A stretch of DNA of 64,000 nt, taken from the NCBI GenBank assembly GCA_947396885.1, contig OX377206.1, positions 12,709,466 to 12,773,465 on the forward strand, given 5' to 3'. Source of the DNA: Heligmosomoides polygyrus polygyrus (lineage: Eukaryota > Nematoda > Chromadorea > Rhabditida > Heligmosomidae). Under the pieces are notes generated by a model that saw nothing but the letters and a program-made list of their open reading frames with translations, was not told the DNA's origin and made no database searches. Both the position numbers and the translations under genes were made by a program. The stretch's first letter is position 1. Every line of letters begins with the position of its first letter. Of the stretch, positions 22,871-33,050 are shown piece by piece.

Positions 22871-23362
22871 AATTAAAACAATACAATAAACAAGAATAAA
22901 AAATTTATACATTCGTTTCGTTCCTACCCTTAGACGAATGTAAGAAAGTTAAAAAAGAAAATAAGAGCTTCCCCGGAACTCCTCAGTAAGGAGGGAAGCT
23001 CTTTTAGGTGTTTGAAAGCAACGTACCTGAATCCAAGGGGCTGAAGCCGCAGACGTGCACTGGAGCCAGGAAGCAACATCTGCAAGCAATGCAATAGTGT
23101 ACGATTAACGACTGAAGAAAAACGATGAAAACGAGTGTATAACAGAACAATAATAAATCTAATAAAAGACCTAACTACAAAACTGGCAAGGAGAGCGAAC
23201 AGGGAAAGGGGGAGCATCAAAAGAAGGGTGAAAAAGGTGTTAGAATGGTCACTAATAGGAAAATCCGAAAATATGATACGCAGCGTGTGATACAGCAGTT
23301 TCCCCAATATTTAGCATTGGAGCGCGGAAACTACCATGAAGGAGTGAACTGGAATTAAAGCC
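22871..23362. repeat. Left direct repeat (pLTR-like)
   Basis: 492 bp copy of 28367-28858. It contains a perfect 9 bp hairpin GAGCTTCCC/GGGAAGCTC (near 22963-22999) with an inner CTCCT/AGGAG stem. On the minus strand a 125-codon frame (23307-22930) is open in both copies. Confidence 0.88.
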
Positions 23363-23695
23363 AGGGTAAAATACTAAACAACCTAACGAAAGAACCTAAA
23401 TGAATACTAAAGTAAAAGAGGGTAACAGGAATGTCCTAAAAAGGCTAGGCAAAGCAAGATGGGGGCTATAAAAGGTTATAAAATGTTAGAAGAACTAGTA
23501 ATAACTTAGGACGTAATTAAGGGGCACGATTACTAATTAAGAATTCTATTAAGATTGTTGATGAATATGCCCTTAATATTGGTAATACCATATTTAAATT
23601 TAATATACTTACTTTTGCCTATGCTTTTAAATATACAACTTATGATCCTATTTTTATCATAATCGTTATCCAACGGATGATTTCAACTAACTGCT
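23363..23695. other. Element interior, 3' untranslated region of the RT gene
   Basis: AT-rich sequence between the left repeat and the RT stop. No recognised feature. Confidence 0.4.
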
Positions 23696-26345
23696 CTAAA
23701 CGCTCCATGAAGTCAATAAATCGTGTACATGTTCGTGCAATACGTAAAACCTCACCATAAATAGTAGCGTTTTTAATACTAACGGATAAGATGCATGCGG
23801 AAGGCGTTTAACATGGAAGTTGAAATCATCCGTCTTATTATACATTTTAGTAAACATTTTGTTATCAATAACCTGTATGTCCAAGTCCAAGTAACAACAC
23901 CTATATTCACTACTATGTGTTATTTCAAAAGAAAGCTCGTTATTGTAAACATTATTTAAAATCCGAACTATATCATCATCATAGCTGTCATGGACAACTA
24001 GAATGTCATCCATGTAACAAAAGGGTTTAAATAAACCACTATAGTTGAAATGTTTAATGGAATATACATACTCTAAAAATGACATAGTAAGATCTGCTAG
24101 TAACGGACTAAAATTATCTCCTTGAGGTACACCTAACTTTTGCTTGAAAATAAATTCGCCGAAGCTGCAAAAACTGTTATCTAAAAGAAATTCAACGTAG
24201 TATAGAAGATCTTGAATAGTATATGTTCTGCTATTTTTAACCTTGCTATTATCTGTATAGAAAACATGGTTATATCCATTAAATGCCAAGTACTTTTTAT
24301 TGGCATTTTTAAAGCAAATCTTAAGTATTCCAAGAATATTACGCATAATAAGGCTATGTGAAAGATTAGTAAACATATTTGTAAAGTCAGCCGAAAATAC
24401 CTTAAGACCATCAGCAGTAATATCTCTAATATTATCACTAATATCAATGTTATCAATAGCCCAATAGCCCTAAATTTGTGATTCCTAAGTTTAATGGAAT
24501 TGACATAATTTCTAAAATGAATTTTAATAAATGTAAAAACGTTTTGCATTTCAACTGCCAAAGGTTTAACGCTACTGCTTGCTGCCCCAGTTATGAACCT
24601 AAACTTAACAGGTGTTTTGTGTAATTTAGGAAGACAATAAATGTAAGGCAATACAGCTTTATCCTGTTTTTTTAAACCAAGATTATTACAAAATGTATTA
24701 TGATATTCGATAATTTCATTTCTATCTTTACTTCTGTAGATAGAATATATAGCTGTATTAGCATTATTTTGAAGTGTATCATCATCAATTACTAAACCCA
24801 TCTCTTTTAAAATAACCAATACGTAAAACTTTTTACAAATAATGCCGTAGTTATTATTAGCTTTATCCAAAGGACATATAACAAAGTTATTATGTAAGAA
24901 ATGTAAATATCCTGAATTGTATTTGAGAATGTTAACGTTAAGCTTATCTTTATATAACAAAGGTTTGAGCTTACTAATAAACCTTTGTTTAAGAAAGTTA
25001 AAGATGTTATCGACCTGACGCTTATTTAGTTTATATATCTTTTTGAACAAGTTTATAACCTTATCAACCGTTGATGTAGTCCAATTGTAGAAATCCAATT
25101 TACTTACTGCCTTGTTACACTTGAATTTAGTACCTTTATTCATTATCTCATAGAGTGAATTGTCTTTAATTATTTTTAGATCTCCTGTAACTATATGCCC
25201 ATGAAAAACATTTATAAATTTATTATAAAACGGTTTGTTGCAGATACAACTATTATTAGAAAGTCTAAGAATATCAACTTTGTTAATATTTTTAAGAGTT
25301 TTCTTATAATTAAACAAATTTTGTGAAATAGCTGGGGAGTATGTGTAAACAAGCTTGCAACGGTAAAATTCTCTATTGGTTTCTTGTACAATATTCCTTA
25401 CATAATTGTTATTAAGGATTTTGTTAAAGTTAATGTTTTCCAATATGCTATGAATAAAAGTAGTAGTGATTGTATGAAATTTTCTTTTGTTAAAACTTTT
25501 ATTGTTTTTAGTGGGAGAGAACTGATAAGTGCAAAGCACGCTTAATAGAATTCGTTTTGTGTAGTCATTAAAATTAGTTAGAAACATACTGTTAATACAT
25601 AACGCGATAATTTTATTAATGAAGCTCTTTTTAAGGCTTTTGATATATTTATAAATATCCCAAGCACTGTCAATATTTGAAATATTATGAATAAACGCGT
25701 CTATACTTTCGTTAGTTATGTTCTTATTTCTTCTTCTACTACGTAACCTATGCTTTACAATTGATAAACTATAAAAGGGGTGGTTATCTTTGTAGGTTAG
25801 CGGATTAGCAATATCTGAAATGTTACCATAACCTTTGATGTTATCATTCAATCCAAACGGATAGGCTGTGTTAAGTAATTTAATCCAAAACAATTCCTTA
25901 AGATGTAAAACTTGCCTGTCGGTGTTAACTGCATTATCATCCAATATGTAGAATACCACTTCTCTGTTAGCGCATTTGAATTTAAAGTGATCATAGAAAT
26001 AATTATTAACATCATTCTTGAATATGTGATATAAATGTTCTTTAATCCTAAACTTCAACTTTCTAGTAGTAAGACCCACATATTGCAAATTGCAGTGTTT
26101 ACATTCAAGACAATATATAACGTTTTCACTTAGACAATTACCACTTGCTGTGACATTAGTATTTTTAATTTGGTACTATTGCTATTTATAAACGATTCCT
26201 TGTTAAGGACTGTGCAATAGCTACAGGTACGATGACACATAGAGGCATAGTGTTCATTACCGAAATCAGTTAAAACGTAAAAACCTTCAACCTTACTTTT
26301 AAGGAATTTGTTTTCAAGGTAGTTGTGAGAATTGTTAGGATCCAG
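23696..26345 (-). pseudogene. Penelope-like RT with N-terminal GIY-YIG endonuclease (frameshifted)
   Basis: The protein is read in three pieces. An N-terminal piece at about 26345-26165 has a Cys cluster (MCHRTCSYC). A 1-nt shift in an A-rich run near 26165 leads to the main frame ending at 24181. That frame has VIYCLECKHC..LQYVGLTTRK (26127-26060), a GIY-YIG nuclease core, then a basic linker and RT motifs including PYIYCLPKLHKTP and FRFITGAASS (near 24650-24590). An 8 bp tandem duplication (GGCTATTGGGCTATTG, near 24455-24470) shifts the frame. The last frame (24376-23696) has LGVPQGDNFSPLLADL and the catalytic CYMDDILV. Canonical Penelope proteins have GIY-YIG at the C-terminus. An N-terminal nuclease is the permuted arrangement described for the Naiad/Chlamys clade. 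The two frameshifts make this copy non-functional unless recoded. Confidence 0.86.
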
Positions 26346-26985
26346 TGTTTTTGCAGGCCAAAATCTGAGTATATGGCAGGCCTAAGCCATATACAAAGAG
26401 GGAAGGTGTTAGCAGAAGTGCTGCAGGCCACCGCTGCCCTTATATGTCCAACTGAATAAACAAAAGAAGTTATTAAAGAAGAGGACGGCTTTTTTGGAGG
26501 CGCAGGAGGCATCTCCTCAATGCTACCCCCCACTTGTATAACCCCATCAAAAAAGCCCCCAGTTTTTTTAGAGCAAGAGGATGGGCCTCTTATCAAGGAG
26601 TGTTTAGGAAATGTCAAAAGAAAGGAAAGAGGAAAGAGCGTAAACTTACCCAGGGAGTAGGAATGGAGTGAATTAATAAAGTAGGTGTTGTAAGGTGAAG
26701 TAAAATTATGTAACACTTAACATAATTTAATTGTAGTGAGGTTACTGTAGCTAATTGGTCCTGTAGCGAAAAGTTTGGCTGAGTATCATATCAATATCAT
26801 TATGTTGACTGAGTATCATAACACTGTAGGTTAAATATAATCAATAGGAATCCTTTTCCTAAAAGTATATGGAAACCATTATTCTTCTGTCCTTTTGTGT
26901 TAAATAGTAGCAATAGTTTTGTGTTAGATATCTTATAAAAACTTAGAGTTTTACATGCTAGTATATAGCGACAGGGACTAGCTAC
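26346..26985. other. Element interior between RT gene and antisense genes
   Basis: The minus-strand frame 26716-26270 overlaps the RT N-terminus in another frame and has a Pro/Ser-rich stretch. It could be an N-terminal extension displaced by frameshift. Bases 26750-26830 contain a short direct repeat, TGAGTATCATA.CA. No gene is called. Confidence 0.35.
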
Positions 26986-27006
26986 TTAAACATTTATTTA
27001 CAGAAT

Positions 27007-27634
27007 ATGGAAGAAAAGCAAAAGGTCTTCCAGGAACATATAAATAGAAAGGTTTTAATTGATTGGATTCGTGTGCTAGGCCTGCCAAATCCACATAAGA
27101 AGAAATTCGATGTGTTGTTGGACGACTTCGCGAAAGACATTTTAGGGTGAGCAAAATTATTTCTAAGAATGAGTAGTATATAGTATAAGGAAGATATTTA
27201 GATACCCTGCCGAGAAATCCAGTCCATTCAGCTGGCCCACTAATGCCGGGATCTATGCAAACCACCCAGCTGTGAGAGTAAGTAACTAACTAATAGAGAT
27301 GATAAATTATTCTAGAAAAGTTACAAGAGATTAAACCGCAAGGTATTTCAGGTGCGTATCTCTTACGAATTCTGGAGATACTTTATGAAGGAAGGCCGCA
27401 AGCGTCTATACGAATACAATAGAACAAATGGCACCCGCATTATAATCACACGCGAAAAGACTATGAGCGTGCAGGAGCAGGATAGGCTCGGGTAAGCAAT
27501 AATTGTATTAGTAGAACTGATAAATAATCATATTGTTTAGACTCTACATAAGGAAGATGATACGACTTGCATGCGAGCACAATAAAACAAAGATACCGGA
27601 GGTGGTGATGGCAAAAGGGCAACTCCGCATCTGA
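27007..27634 (+). CDS. Four-exon gene A inside the Penelope-like element, unknown function
   Basis: Exons 27007-27146, 27202-27277, 27352-27491 and 27541-27634 are separated by introns of 55, 74 and 49 bp with GT...TTTAG/TTTCAG borders. The phases are 2, 0 and 2. The joined frame is 149 codons plus TGA. TTTATTTACAG ends 3 bases before the ATG, a typical nematode trans-splice acceptor. Segments such as VLIDWIRVLGLPNP, ISYEFWRYFMKEGRKRLYEYN and LYIRKMIRLACEHNK suggest a small helical, basic protein. I recognise no domain. It is antisense to, and upstream of, the RT gene, within the direct repeats. A non-standard donor near 27602 could instead fuse it to gene B. Confidence 0.65.
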
Positions 27635-27704
27635 GCTCTGATGGTAACAAGTTACTGATTGTTAGATAAAATTAAAATAATTGTAATAGTTATTGTTATA
27701 GCCG

Positions 27705-28078
27705 ATGAAACCCGCAATAGCCGCCATTAAATTGAATGTGAACATGAACGATTGGAATGGAACCCCGCTGGAGAGTATGCTCACCGACAAGGAGAAGGAG
27801 TTATTGGAGGTATTATAAATACCAGAACTAAAGGAGGTAGAATGTAAACCTTATTTCAGAAAGGAGAGATAAGCTATGGGTCTATGTGTTTACCTGACGT
27901 GGACTTAAGTAAAAGGGTAAGATTTAGAAGTAGAGATATTATAAAATGACACTAATAGAATAATAAAAGAAGTCAAAATTTAGATAGAAGACGAACCTGG
28001 CACTCGAATGACGTAGTGTCCCGCAAGCGAGCCCTGGAGACGAACGATGAAAAGCGTCCTACAAAGCAAAGAAAATGA
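27705..28078 (+). CDS. Three-exon gene B inside the Penelope-like element, unknown function
   Basis: Exons 27705-27809, 27860-27908 and 27984-28078 give an 82-codon protein. An acceptor (TTGTTATAG) ends 3 bases before the ATG, and the gap from gene A's stop is only 70 bp, as in nematode operons where the second gene receives a spliced leader. The second donor (TTAA|GTAAAA) is chosen because it keeps the frame open. The AGG|GTAAGA alternative gives an early stop. The C-terminus is basic (SRKRALETNDEKRPTKQRK), like a nuclear-localisation or nucleic-acid-binding tail. AATAAA at 28129 serves as a polyadenylation signal 50 bp after the stop. No family is recognised. Confidence 0.55.
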
Positions 28079-28128
28079 ATACTCCACCCGCGGAAAGGCG
28101 ACTGTCAAGTTTTAGTTTGTTGTTTTAA

Positions 28129-28134
28129 ATAAAG
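28129..28134 (+). terminator. Polyadenylation signal AATAAA of genes A/B
   Basis: AATAAA lies 50 bp downstream of the gene B stop, with no equally good signal between genes A and B. This supports one shared transcription unit. Confidence 0.5.
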
Positions 28135-28201
28135 ATGAAAAAAGGAATGTAGTTGATAATAATGTAAATTAAAGCAGATTGGAATACCATCTATTGATGG
28201 T

Positions 28202-28242
28202 CGGCCCGATTGGCCGCTAATCAAGCCCCAATTGGGCCACGA
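28202..28242. other. Hairpin
   Basis: GGCCCGATTGG and CCAATTGGGCC form an 11 bp stem with one mismatch around a loop of about 14 nt, inside the element 3' of gene B. Confidence 0.5.
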
Positions 28243-28312
28243 GGTAGTTGAATACCTCAATCACAAAAAGAGTGTATATAAGAAAGTAAAATAGGAAAAC
28301 CCATAAGGTACC

Positions 28313-28357
28313 GTCGTGTAGCCGAATCGGGAGAACCTCGAGTTCAAACTACACGAC
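28313..28357 (+). other. Truncated tRNA-like hairpin at the repeat junction
   Basis: A perfect 9 bp stem GTCGTGTAG/CTACACGAC encloses an A-box-like TAGCCGAATCGG and, 15 bases on, a B-box-like GAGTTCAAACT. The anticodon arm is missing. It ends 9 bp before the right direct repeat. It could act as a Pol III promoter or an RNA-end structure. Confidence 0.5.
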
Positions 28358-28366
28358 AGCCCAATC

Positions 28367-28858
28367 AATTAAAACAATACAATAAACAAGAATAAAAAAT
28401 TCTTACATTCGTTTCGTTCCTACCCTTAGACGAATGTAAGAAAGTTAAAAAAGAAAATAAGAGCTTCCCCGGAACTCCTCAGTAAGGAGGGAAGCTCCTT
28501 TAGGTGTTTGAAAGCAACGTACCTGAATCCAAGGGGCTGAAGCCGCAGATGTGAACTGGAGCCAGGAAGCAACATCTGCAAGCAATGCAATAGTGTACGA
28601 TTAACGACTGAAGAAAAACGATGAAAACGAGTGTATAACAGAACAATAATAAATCTAATAAAAGACCTAACTACAAAACTGGCAAGGAGAGCGAACAGGG
28701 AAAGGGGGAGCATCAAAAGAAGGGTGAAAAAGGTGTTAGAATGGTCACTAATAGGAAAATCCGAAAATATGATACGCAGCGTGTGATACAGCAGTCTTCC
28801 CAATATTTAGCATTGGAGCGCGGAAACTACCATGAAGGAGTGAACTGGAATTAAAGCC
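28367..28858. repeat. Right direct repeat (pLTR-like)
   Basis: 492 bp partner of 22871-23362, differing at about 6-8 positions (for example near 28391, 28498 and 28550-28553). Outside it lies TTCC, matching the bases left of the first repeat. Confidence 0.88.
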
Positions 28859-28878
28859 TTCCAAACCTTCTGTGGTCA

Positions 28879-29431
28879 CTGAGCGGGAAAAAATACGGCT
28901 TACTTGCATTACAGACTCCGTTAACATGTGGAAGATCTGAAGTAATAAGTGCTATGGCTCTATCTGACGTACACCGTACGCTTGAGGACACAATATGGAG
29001 CACTAAGAAGAGTGGATCACTTGAATCATAGCAGTCATAGGGCTTCTAACATGCAAGTAAGATCCGATGAAGTTGCTGCACGCAAATCTCTATTAGGACG
29101 CAAAACTAGGTGTCTTTTTACCCAAAAAAAAGTGCTGAATCACTGGGATGGATTGTAGGTAGGATGTCTTTTATCTGTGTGTAAAGCTGGTCTACCGCAG
29201 GTGACTGTCAGTTTTTGGTGTTAAAAGACAACAACGAATAATTTTCTTAAAAACATATTTATTCCTACGAGGCATTTAAATTTCCCTGACTTAACATTTG
29301 GTTGCTCCTTTAAAAGCTGGGACGAGAGGAACGCCATGGACAAATCTGTCAGAAGTCATCGGTGCTATCCGTTCTCAACGTTATTTTTGGAAACAGGGAT
29401 TGATGCGGTCGTAGCACCTATGCAGGTCAAC
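28879..29431. other. No recognised gene
   Basis: Flank of the interrupted exon. Nothing further is recognised. Confidence 0.35.
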
Positions 29432-29669
29432 TTAAGTTGGGCTATCACCACGGAATGTGTAGGAATGTCGAGCTGGCTCTGAAGGATGCTCCGTGATCTT
29501 CCACGTTTTGATGACTTCTTGAAGGGCGGCTGCGCACTCGTCTCGTAATGACTGAAGAAGGTCGCATCGCTGGCAGGAGTCCGGCCAAATCGATTGCGAA
29601 GCTCTTAAAAACACGTTTTTACTCACTCAAGAATAGCAAGGATTCCTGCTGTCAATTTGAACTTACCAG
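29432..29669 (-). CDS. Candidate exon(s), unknown protein
   Basis: A donor-like GTAAGTTC follows 29669 on the minus strand. An acceptor TTTTTAAG precedes a frame from about 29605 to 29432 containing WPDSCQRCDLLQSLRDECAA. Two small exons may belong to the same minus-strand gene as the exon broken at 28878, but the phases I tested do not join cleanly. No family is recognised. Confidence 0.25.
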
Positions 29670-30340
29670 GAGGTTCGCTTCTTCATGACAGAAGGATATC
29701 TCATTTCACAACTCTAAACCAAAACAAATGAAGCATCGTGCTACACATTTGACACTGCTCACACCATCATTTCTAGTCGAAGCACCATAAAAACATTTGT
29801 GAGTTCAAAGGTTCACCACATCATTTTGACTATGTGTCGCCATGTTTTGCAGTGGACATGAGCCAGGAGTTCTAGCAGGAAGTGCCTTTGAGTTGTTCCC
29901 CTAGGGTTAGCGGTACACATGTGATCCCTTGAGATGCAAACAAGACTTGACCCTGCAAGGCCTGCAAGCATGTTTCGCAGTATGGATGGCTCTTAGGTGT
30001 AGTGCCTTTCTGCAGTCACTTACACAGCAATTCTTATCCATCTACACTCTTCGTACTTCAACGCAATCTTTTTGTAGCCATAGGTTTTAAACAATATTTT
30101 CGGCATACCATCACAGTTCTATTTTTGTTAACAAATATGAAATCACAATTAATAAATCGTAGGGCCGTTGCTTAAGTGGCATGCATGCATGCGTATGCAA
30201 TAACACCTTATGGTAAGAGAATCATCGCCGCACAAAATACGAAATAGCCGAAAACATAAAACTAGCTGCAGGTGTTCCAGAACAATTGCCGAGGTCAGCG
30301 GCGGTACTGCTATCGCGCCCAGAACTAGCTTCTGTTGGTG
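29670..30340. other. No recognised gene
   Basis: Nothing recognised. Confidence 0.35.
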
Positions 30341-30487
30341 GAGCACCGAAAATGCCGAAGACGGAAATTTATACGGTGCGTTGGTGTGACAGTTTTATCG
30401 TGATATCTGCTGCTCAACACATCTTCTTTTGCAGAGAGCAATGCTACGAACAGAGACGAGAAGGTCACAATCAGTTGAGTCAGTGCA

Positions 30488-30718
30488 GTGGACAAAGAAA
30501 ACATCTTGTTCTGCTCGTTTTGTTTCGAGGAACACCCCAGACTTCCACCTAACACGGATCCTGAAGACCTAATTGCTAAAGAGACAGCATGGATGCGTTG
30601 TACAAATTGTAAAGCCTGGGTCCATGCGCTGTGTAGACAAGTCGTTGTAGAACTAATGTGTAGCAGTTGCAAAAAAGGTCATTACACCTTAAATGATGTT
30701 ATGATGAATAAATGTTAA
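30488..30718 (+). pseudogene. PHD-like zinc-finger C-terminal fragment
   Basis: The frame ending at TAA 30716-30718 has CSFC, then after about 30 residues W-x-x-C-x2-C (WMRCTNC), W-x-H-x3-C (WVHALC) and CSSC. This is the Cys/His spacing of a PHD-like zinc finger. Such fingers occur at the C-terminus of several nematode transposase-like proteins and of chromatin proteins. The start is unsure: an acceptor-like TTTTGCAG ends at 30434, but the frame from it contains a stop. No neighbour supports a complete gene. Confidence 0.45.
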
Positions 30719-31095
30719 ACACACTGTGTTGGCTGCTAACTTATGGTGAGTACACCCGTCATAGCTACTTTATCCATCTATAATGATAAGTCCAGCCTAG
30801 TGCAATTTCATTGTGGAAGGCAATGTACGAAATAACACTTTCCTGCGAGTTAGACACATGAGGACAAATACGTGCAGTGAAAACCGATTTTTACCTCGTT
30901 TCCAAACCTACTTCACCGCTTTTAAAAGCGAACAGGTGAGATTTCGACAGCATAAGTAGTTCTCGCCCACTGCAATGGATGAGTCCTGCGTCCTGCGTAC
31001 TATAGAAAACGATGGGCAGGTGTGTAGGATGAAACAAGCCATCGATTTCCCTCAAATTCCTAGTGAGTGCCCGAATCTCTGTATGTGGCATCAGT

Positions 31096-31200
31096 TAGAG
31101 CGCGCTCCACGGTGAGTTCCGCGCCCCAAAGCCATCGCCCCGCCCCATACAACTCGTCCGAGAAAAGCTCAGCGTTGTAAGTGTAGCGTCGAGTTCTTTC
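31096..31200. repeat. Direct repeat R3, copy 1
   Basis: Shares 'TTAGAGCGCGCTCCACGG', 'GAGTTCCGCGCC', 'CCATCGCCCCGCCCCATACA' and 'AAAAGCTCAGCG.TGTAAGTG' with 31614-31718. Function unknown. Confidence 0.8.
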
Positions 31201-31613
31201 ACTGATAGTCCAATAACAGAAAAGAGAATGGAAACGTACAACAAAACCTTTCTGGAAGGTACTATCAGAAAGGTACTCCCTTGTATCGTCAGTAGAGAAT
31301 TTTTTTTTTTGAGATGAACGAGTGAGAAAGGTGAGAAATCAAGCGATCAGTTTCTCCTCCGAAGCAACGCATTTTGTGCAGCAGCACAGAACCGAGGCTA
31401 ATGGGACAAATATGTTTTAACGAAAACACATCAAAGTCCCATACCGCGCCTATGTACAGGAAAAAGAGATGAAAAAGTAACAATCAGCAAAGAAATTAGT
31501 CAAAATGGCATCCCACTTGCATTTCTCGTCAGCACGATCGCACCTCTTTATGGATCTCCAAGTGGTTCACTTAAAAAATAGTCAAAATGTCACGTTCTTT
31601 GCATGCCGCATAA

Positions 31614-31718
31614 GTTAGAGCGCGCTCCACGGTGAGTTCCGCGCCATAAGGCCATCGCCCCGCCCCATACAGCCCTTCCATGAAAAGCTCAGCGCTGTAA
31701 GTGTAGCGTAGAGTGAAA
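31614..31718. repeat. Direct repeat R3, copy 2
   Basis: About 90% identical to 31096-31200, 518 bp downstream in the same orientation. Confidence 0.8.
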
Positions 31719-32700
31719 GACAGTATCCTTTCTAGCTGTGATATTCACCCGGATTTTCGAAAGAACTTGACAACGAGCCTGCCAGAAACGCTACCACGAC
31801 GAGTGGGAAAGCAATCAAGCGAACAAAAGTGAACACCTGTATTCGTTTTTACTGCTGATACCAACTCAGCACGAAAGAAACCATGTGCTTTCTAGTCATC
31901 CTGAAAGTTTCCACAGCCTCCTTCGTGCACCTGTAACCTGGGCAAGAACGGAAGGAGTGTGTAAGGAAGGAATGAAAACGAAACAAGTGACGTAAGCACG
32001 ATCTCAAGACGATCTGACATCGCATTACAGAAAGACAGCTGGACACCCACGGTACAGACAGGTAACGCCAGCTTCACTCCAGATTATCTCCTCTGAGAGC
32101 AGATGTCAAATTAAAGAAGAACACTTCCGAAATAAAGTTGCTTTACGGAAACCATTCACTTTCTCGAGTCTCTCTTTATGCGAGAAAGTTGTTCCTCAAT
32201 GCTAGTAGACATGCATCACTTTGATCCATGAATGGCATGGTAATGACCTTGACGAACCTACTTTTGCTTGTCTCTTCTACCAATAGCTGAAAGGGCACGG
32301 GCATGAACACAAAGATCCCATATAGTCAGCAATCGCTTAATACACCTCAGGTTTTACCGCAGTTTATGGTTGGCATGTCGTTGATCACTGCGACAATTCC
32401 CACCACGATGTGGCGTCAAAATGCTGGTAGAGGCTCTTTACAGGTGAAATTACGGTGTAGCCGCCCGCATTCATCATAGATCGGAGAAGAAAAGAAGAAT
32501 TTGAAAAATCGCTCGGCTGCCGAACAGCTCAAAATATTGAAGTGTTTCACAATTAGTTTTTGTTGAGAAGTACGTAGGCGTGACTCACGTCTCAAAAAAA
32601 AAAACAGAGATTAAGAAAATTCATGTTTTCGCAACAACCCAGAGGCCCATATTACCGGCCGACTTCAGCAGACTTGATGACTGAGGGTGTCTTCGAAAGT
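31719..32700. other. No recognised gene
   Basis: Nothing recognised. Confidence 0.35.
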
Positions 32701-32711
32701 AAACAACTAAC

Positions 32712-33050
32712 AAAGAAAGGTTCTCAACTCAAGGTGAGCTTTTGCGATGCTATTTTGACAGGATGTAGGGCCCTGTGAGCGGAGTCCAGAACCGCAGTTA
32801 GTTTTTGCTGAACGCCTTTTTAAAGACCTGAAAAGGAGGTCTGAAAGCGTGCGCGCAACTATCATCAACCCCTACGACACCCCACGAGGTATGCCTCAGT
32901 GGCGAAGTCGGTAGGTGTGCCGACTTATAGGAGTACACCGGCGGGCTTTTGGGTTCGAGTCCGCGCATGGTCAATATTTTTGTGCATATCGTTGTTATTA
33001 CGATTTCTCATGCTCACAGGAGCCAATTATAGACCATTAATGCTTACAAC
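32712..33050 (+). mobile_element. tRNA-core SINE, family 2, copy 1
   Basis: The middle (32888-32970) is tRNA-like: A-box TGGCGAAGTCGGTAGG and a perfect B-box GGTTCGAGTCC about 55 bp apart. About 170 bp upstream ('AGCTTTTGCGATGC..TTTGACAGGATGTAGGGCCC') and 80 bp downstream ('CACAGGAGCCAATT.TAGACCATTAATG') are conserved in the copies at 33690-34040 (inverted) and 41815-42150. Confidence 0.72.

Larger units (their letters stand above)
22871..28858 (-). mobile_element. Composite Penelope-like element with N-terminal GIY-YIG and antisense spliced genes
   Basis: 5,988 bp bounded by 492 bp direct repeats (22871-23362 and 28367-28858; about 6-8 differences by eye) with a TTCC duplication outside. 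The ends are AATTAAAAC...TTAAAGCC and not TG...CA, so this is not a classical LTR element. Direct repeats of this kind fit Penelope-like elements. The interior is far more AT-rich than the surroundings. The minus strand carries the RT/GIY-YIG gene (about 26340-23696). The plus strand carries two multi-exon genes (27007-27634 and 27705-28078). A tRNA-like hairpin lies next to the right repeat (28313-28357). Confidence 0.82.
22579..28878 (-). pseudogene. Exon of an unknown gene interrupted by a Penelope-like element
   Basis: Minus-strand sequence upstream of the element (28878-28859) follows a good acceptor (TTTTTTCCCGCTCAG). It continues in one frame across the insertion point into 22870-22579, giving about 99 codons to a TGA. 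Motifs such as LQLQANISYVNAIVLQTV and YRCHNKFREIICK look like real protein, but no family is recognised. The insertion duplicated TTCC (22867-22870 and 28859-28862). The gene may belong to the host or to the neighbouring MULE. Upstream exons are not established. Confidence 0.4.

Noticed and set aside
22950..23010. Hammerhead ribozyme in the Penelope direct repeats
   Set aside because: The hairpin GAGCTTCCC/GGGAAGCTC is present, but I do not find the CTGATGA and GAAA core with the right spacing on either strand.
22930..23307. 125-residue membrane-like protein in each direct repeat of the Penelope-like element
   Set aside because: Open in both copies, but the copies are nearly identical DNA, so conservation says nothing about selection. 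It lacks a recognisable domain.
32888..32970. Functional tRNA gene at 32.9 kb
   Set aside because: A and B boxes are good, but acceptor and anticodon stems do not form properly and copies exist as a larger repeat.
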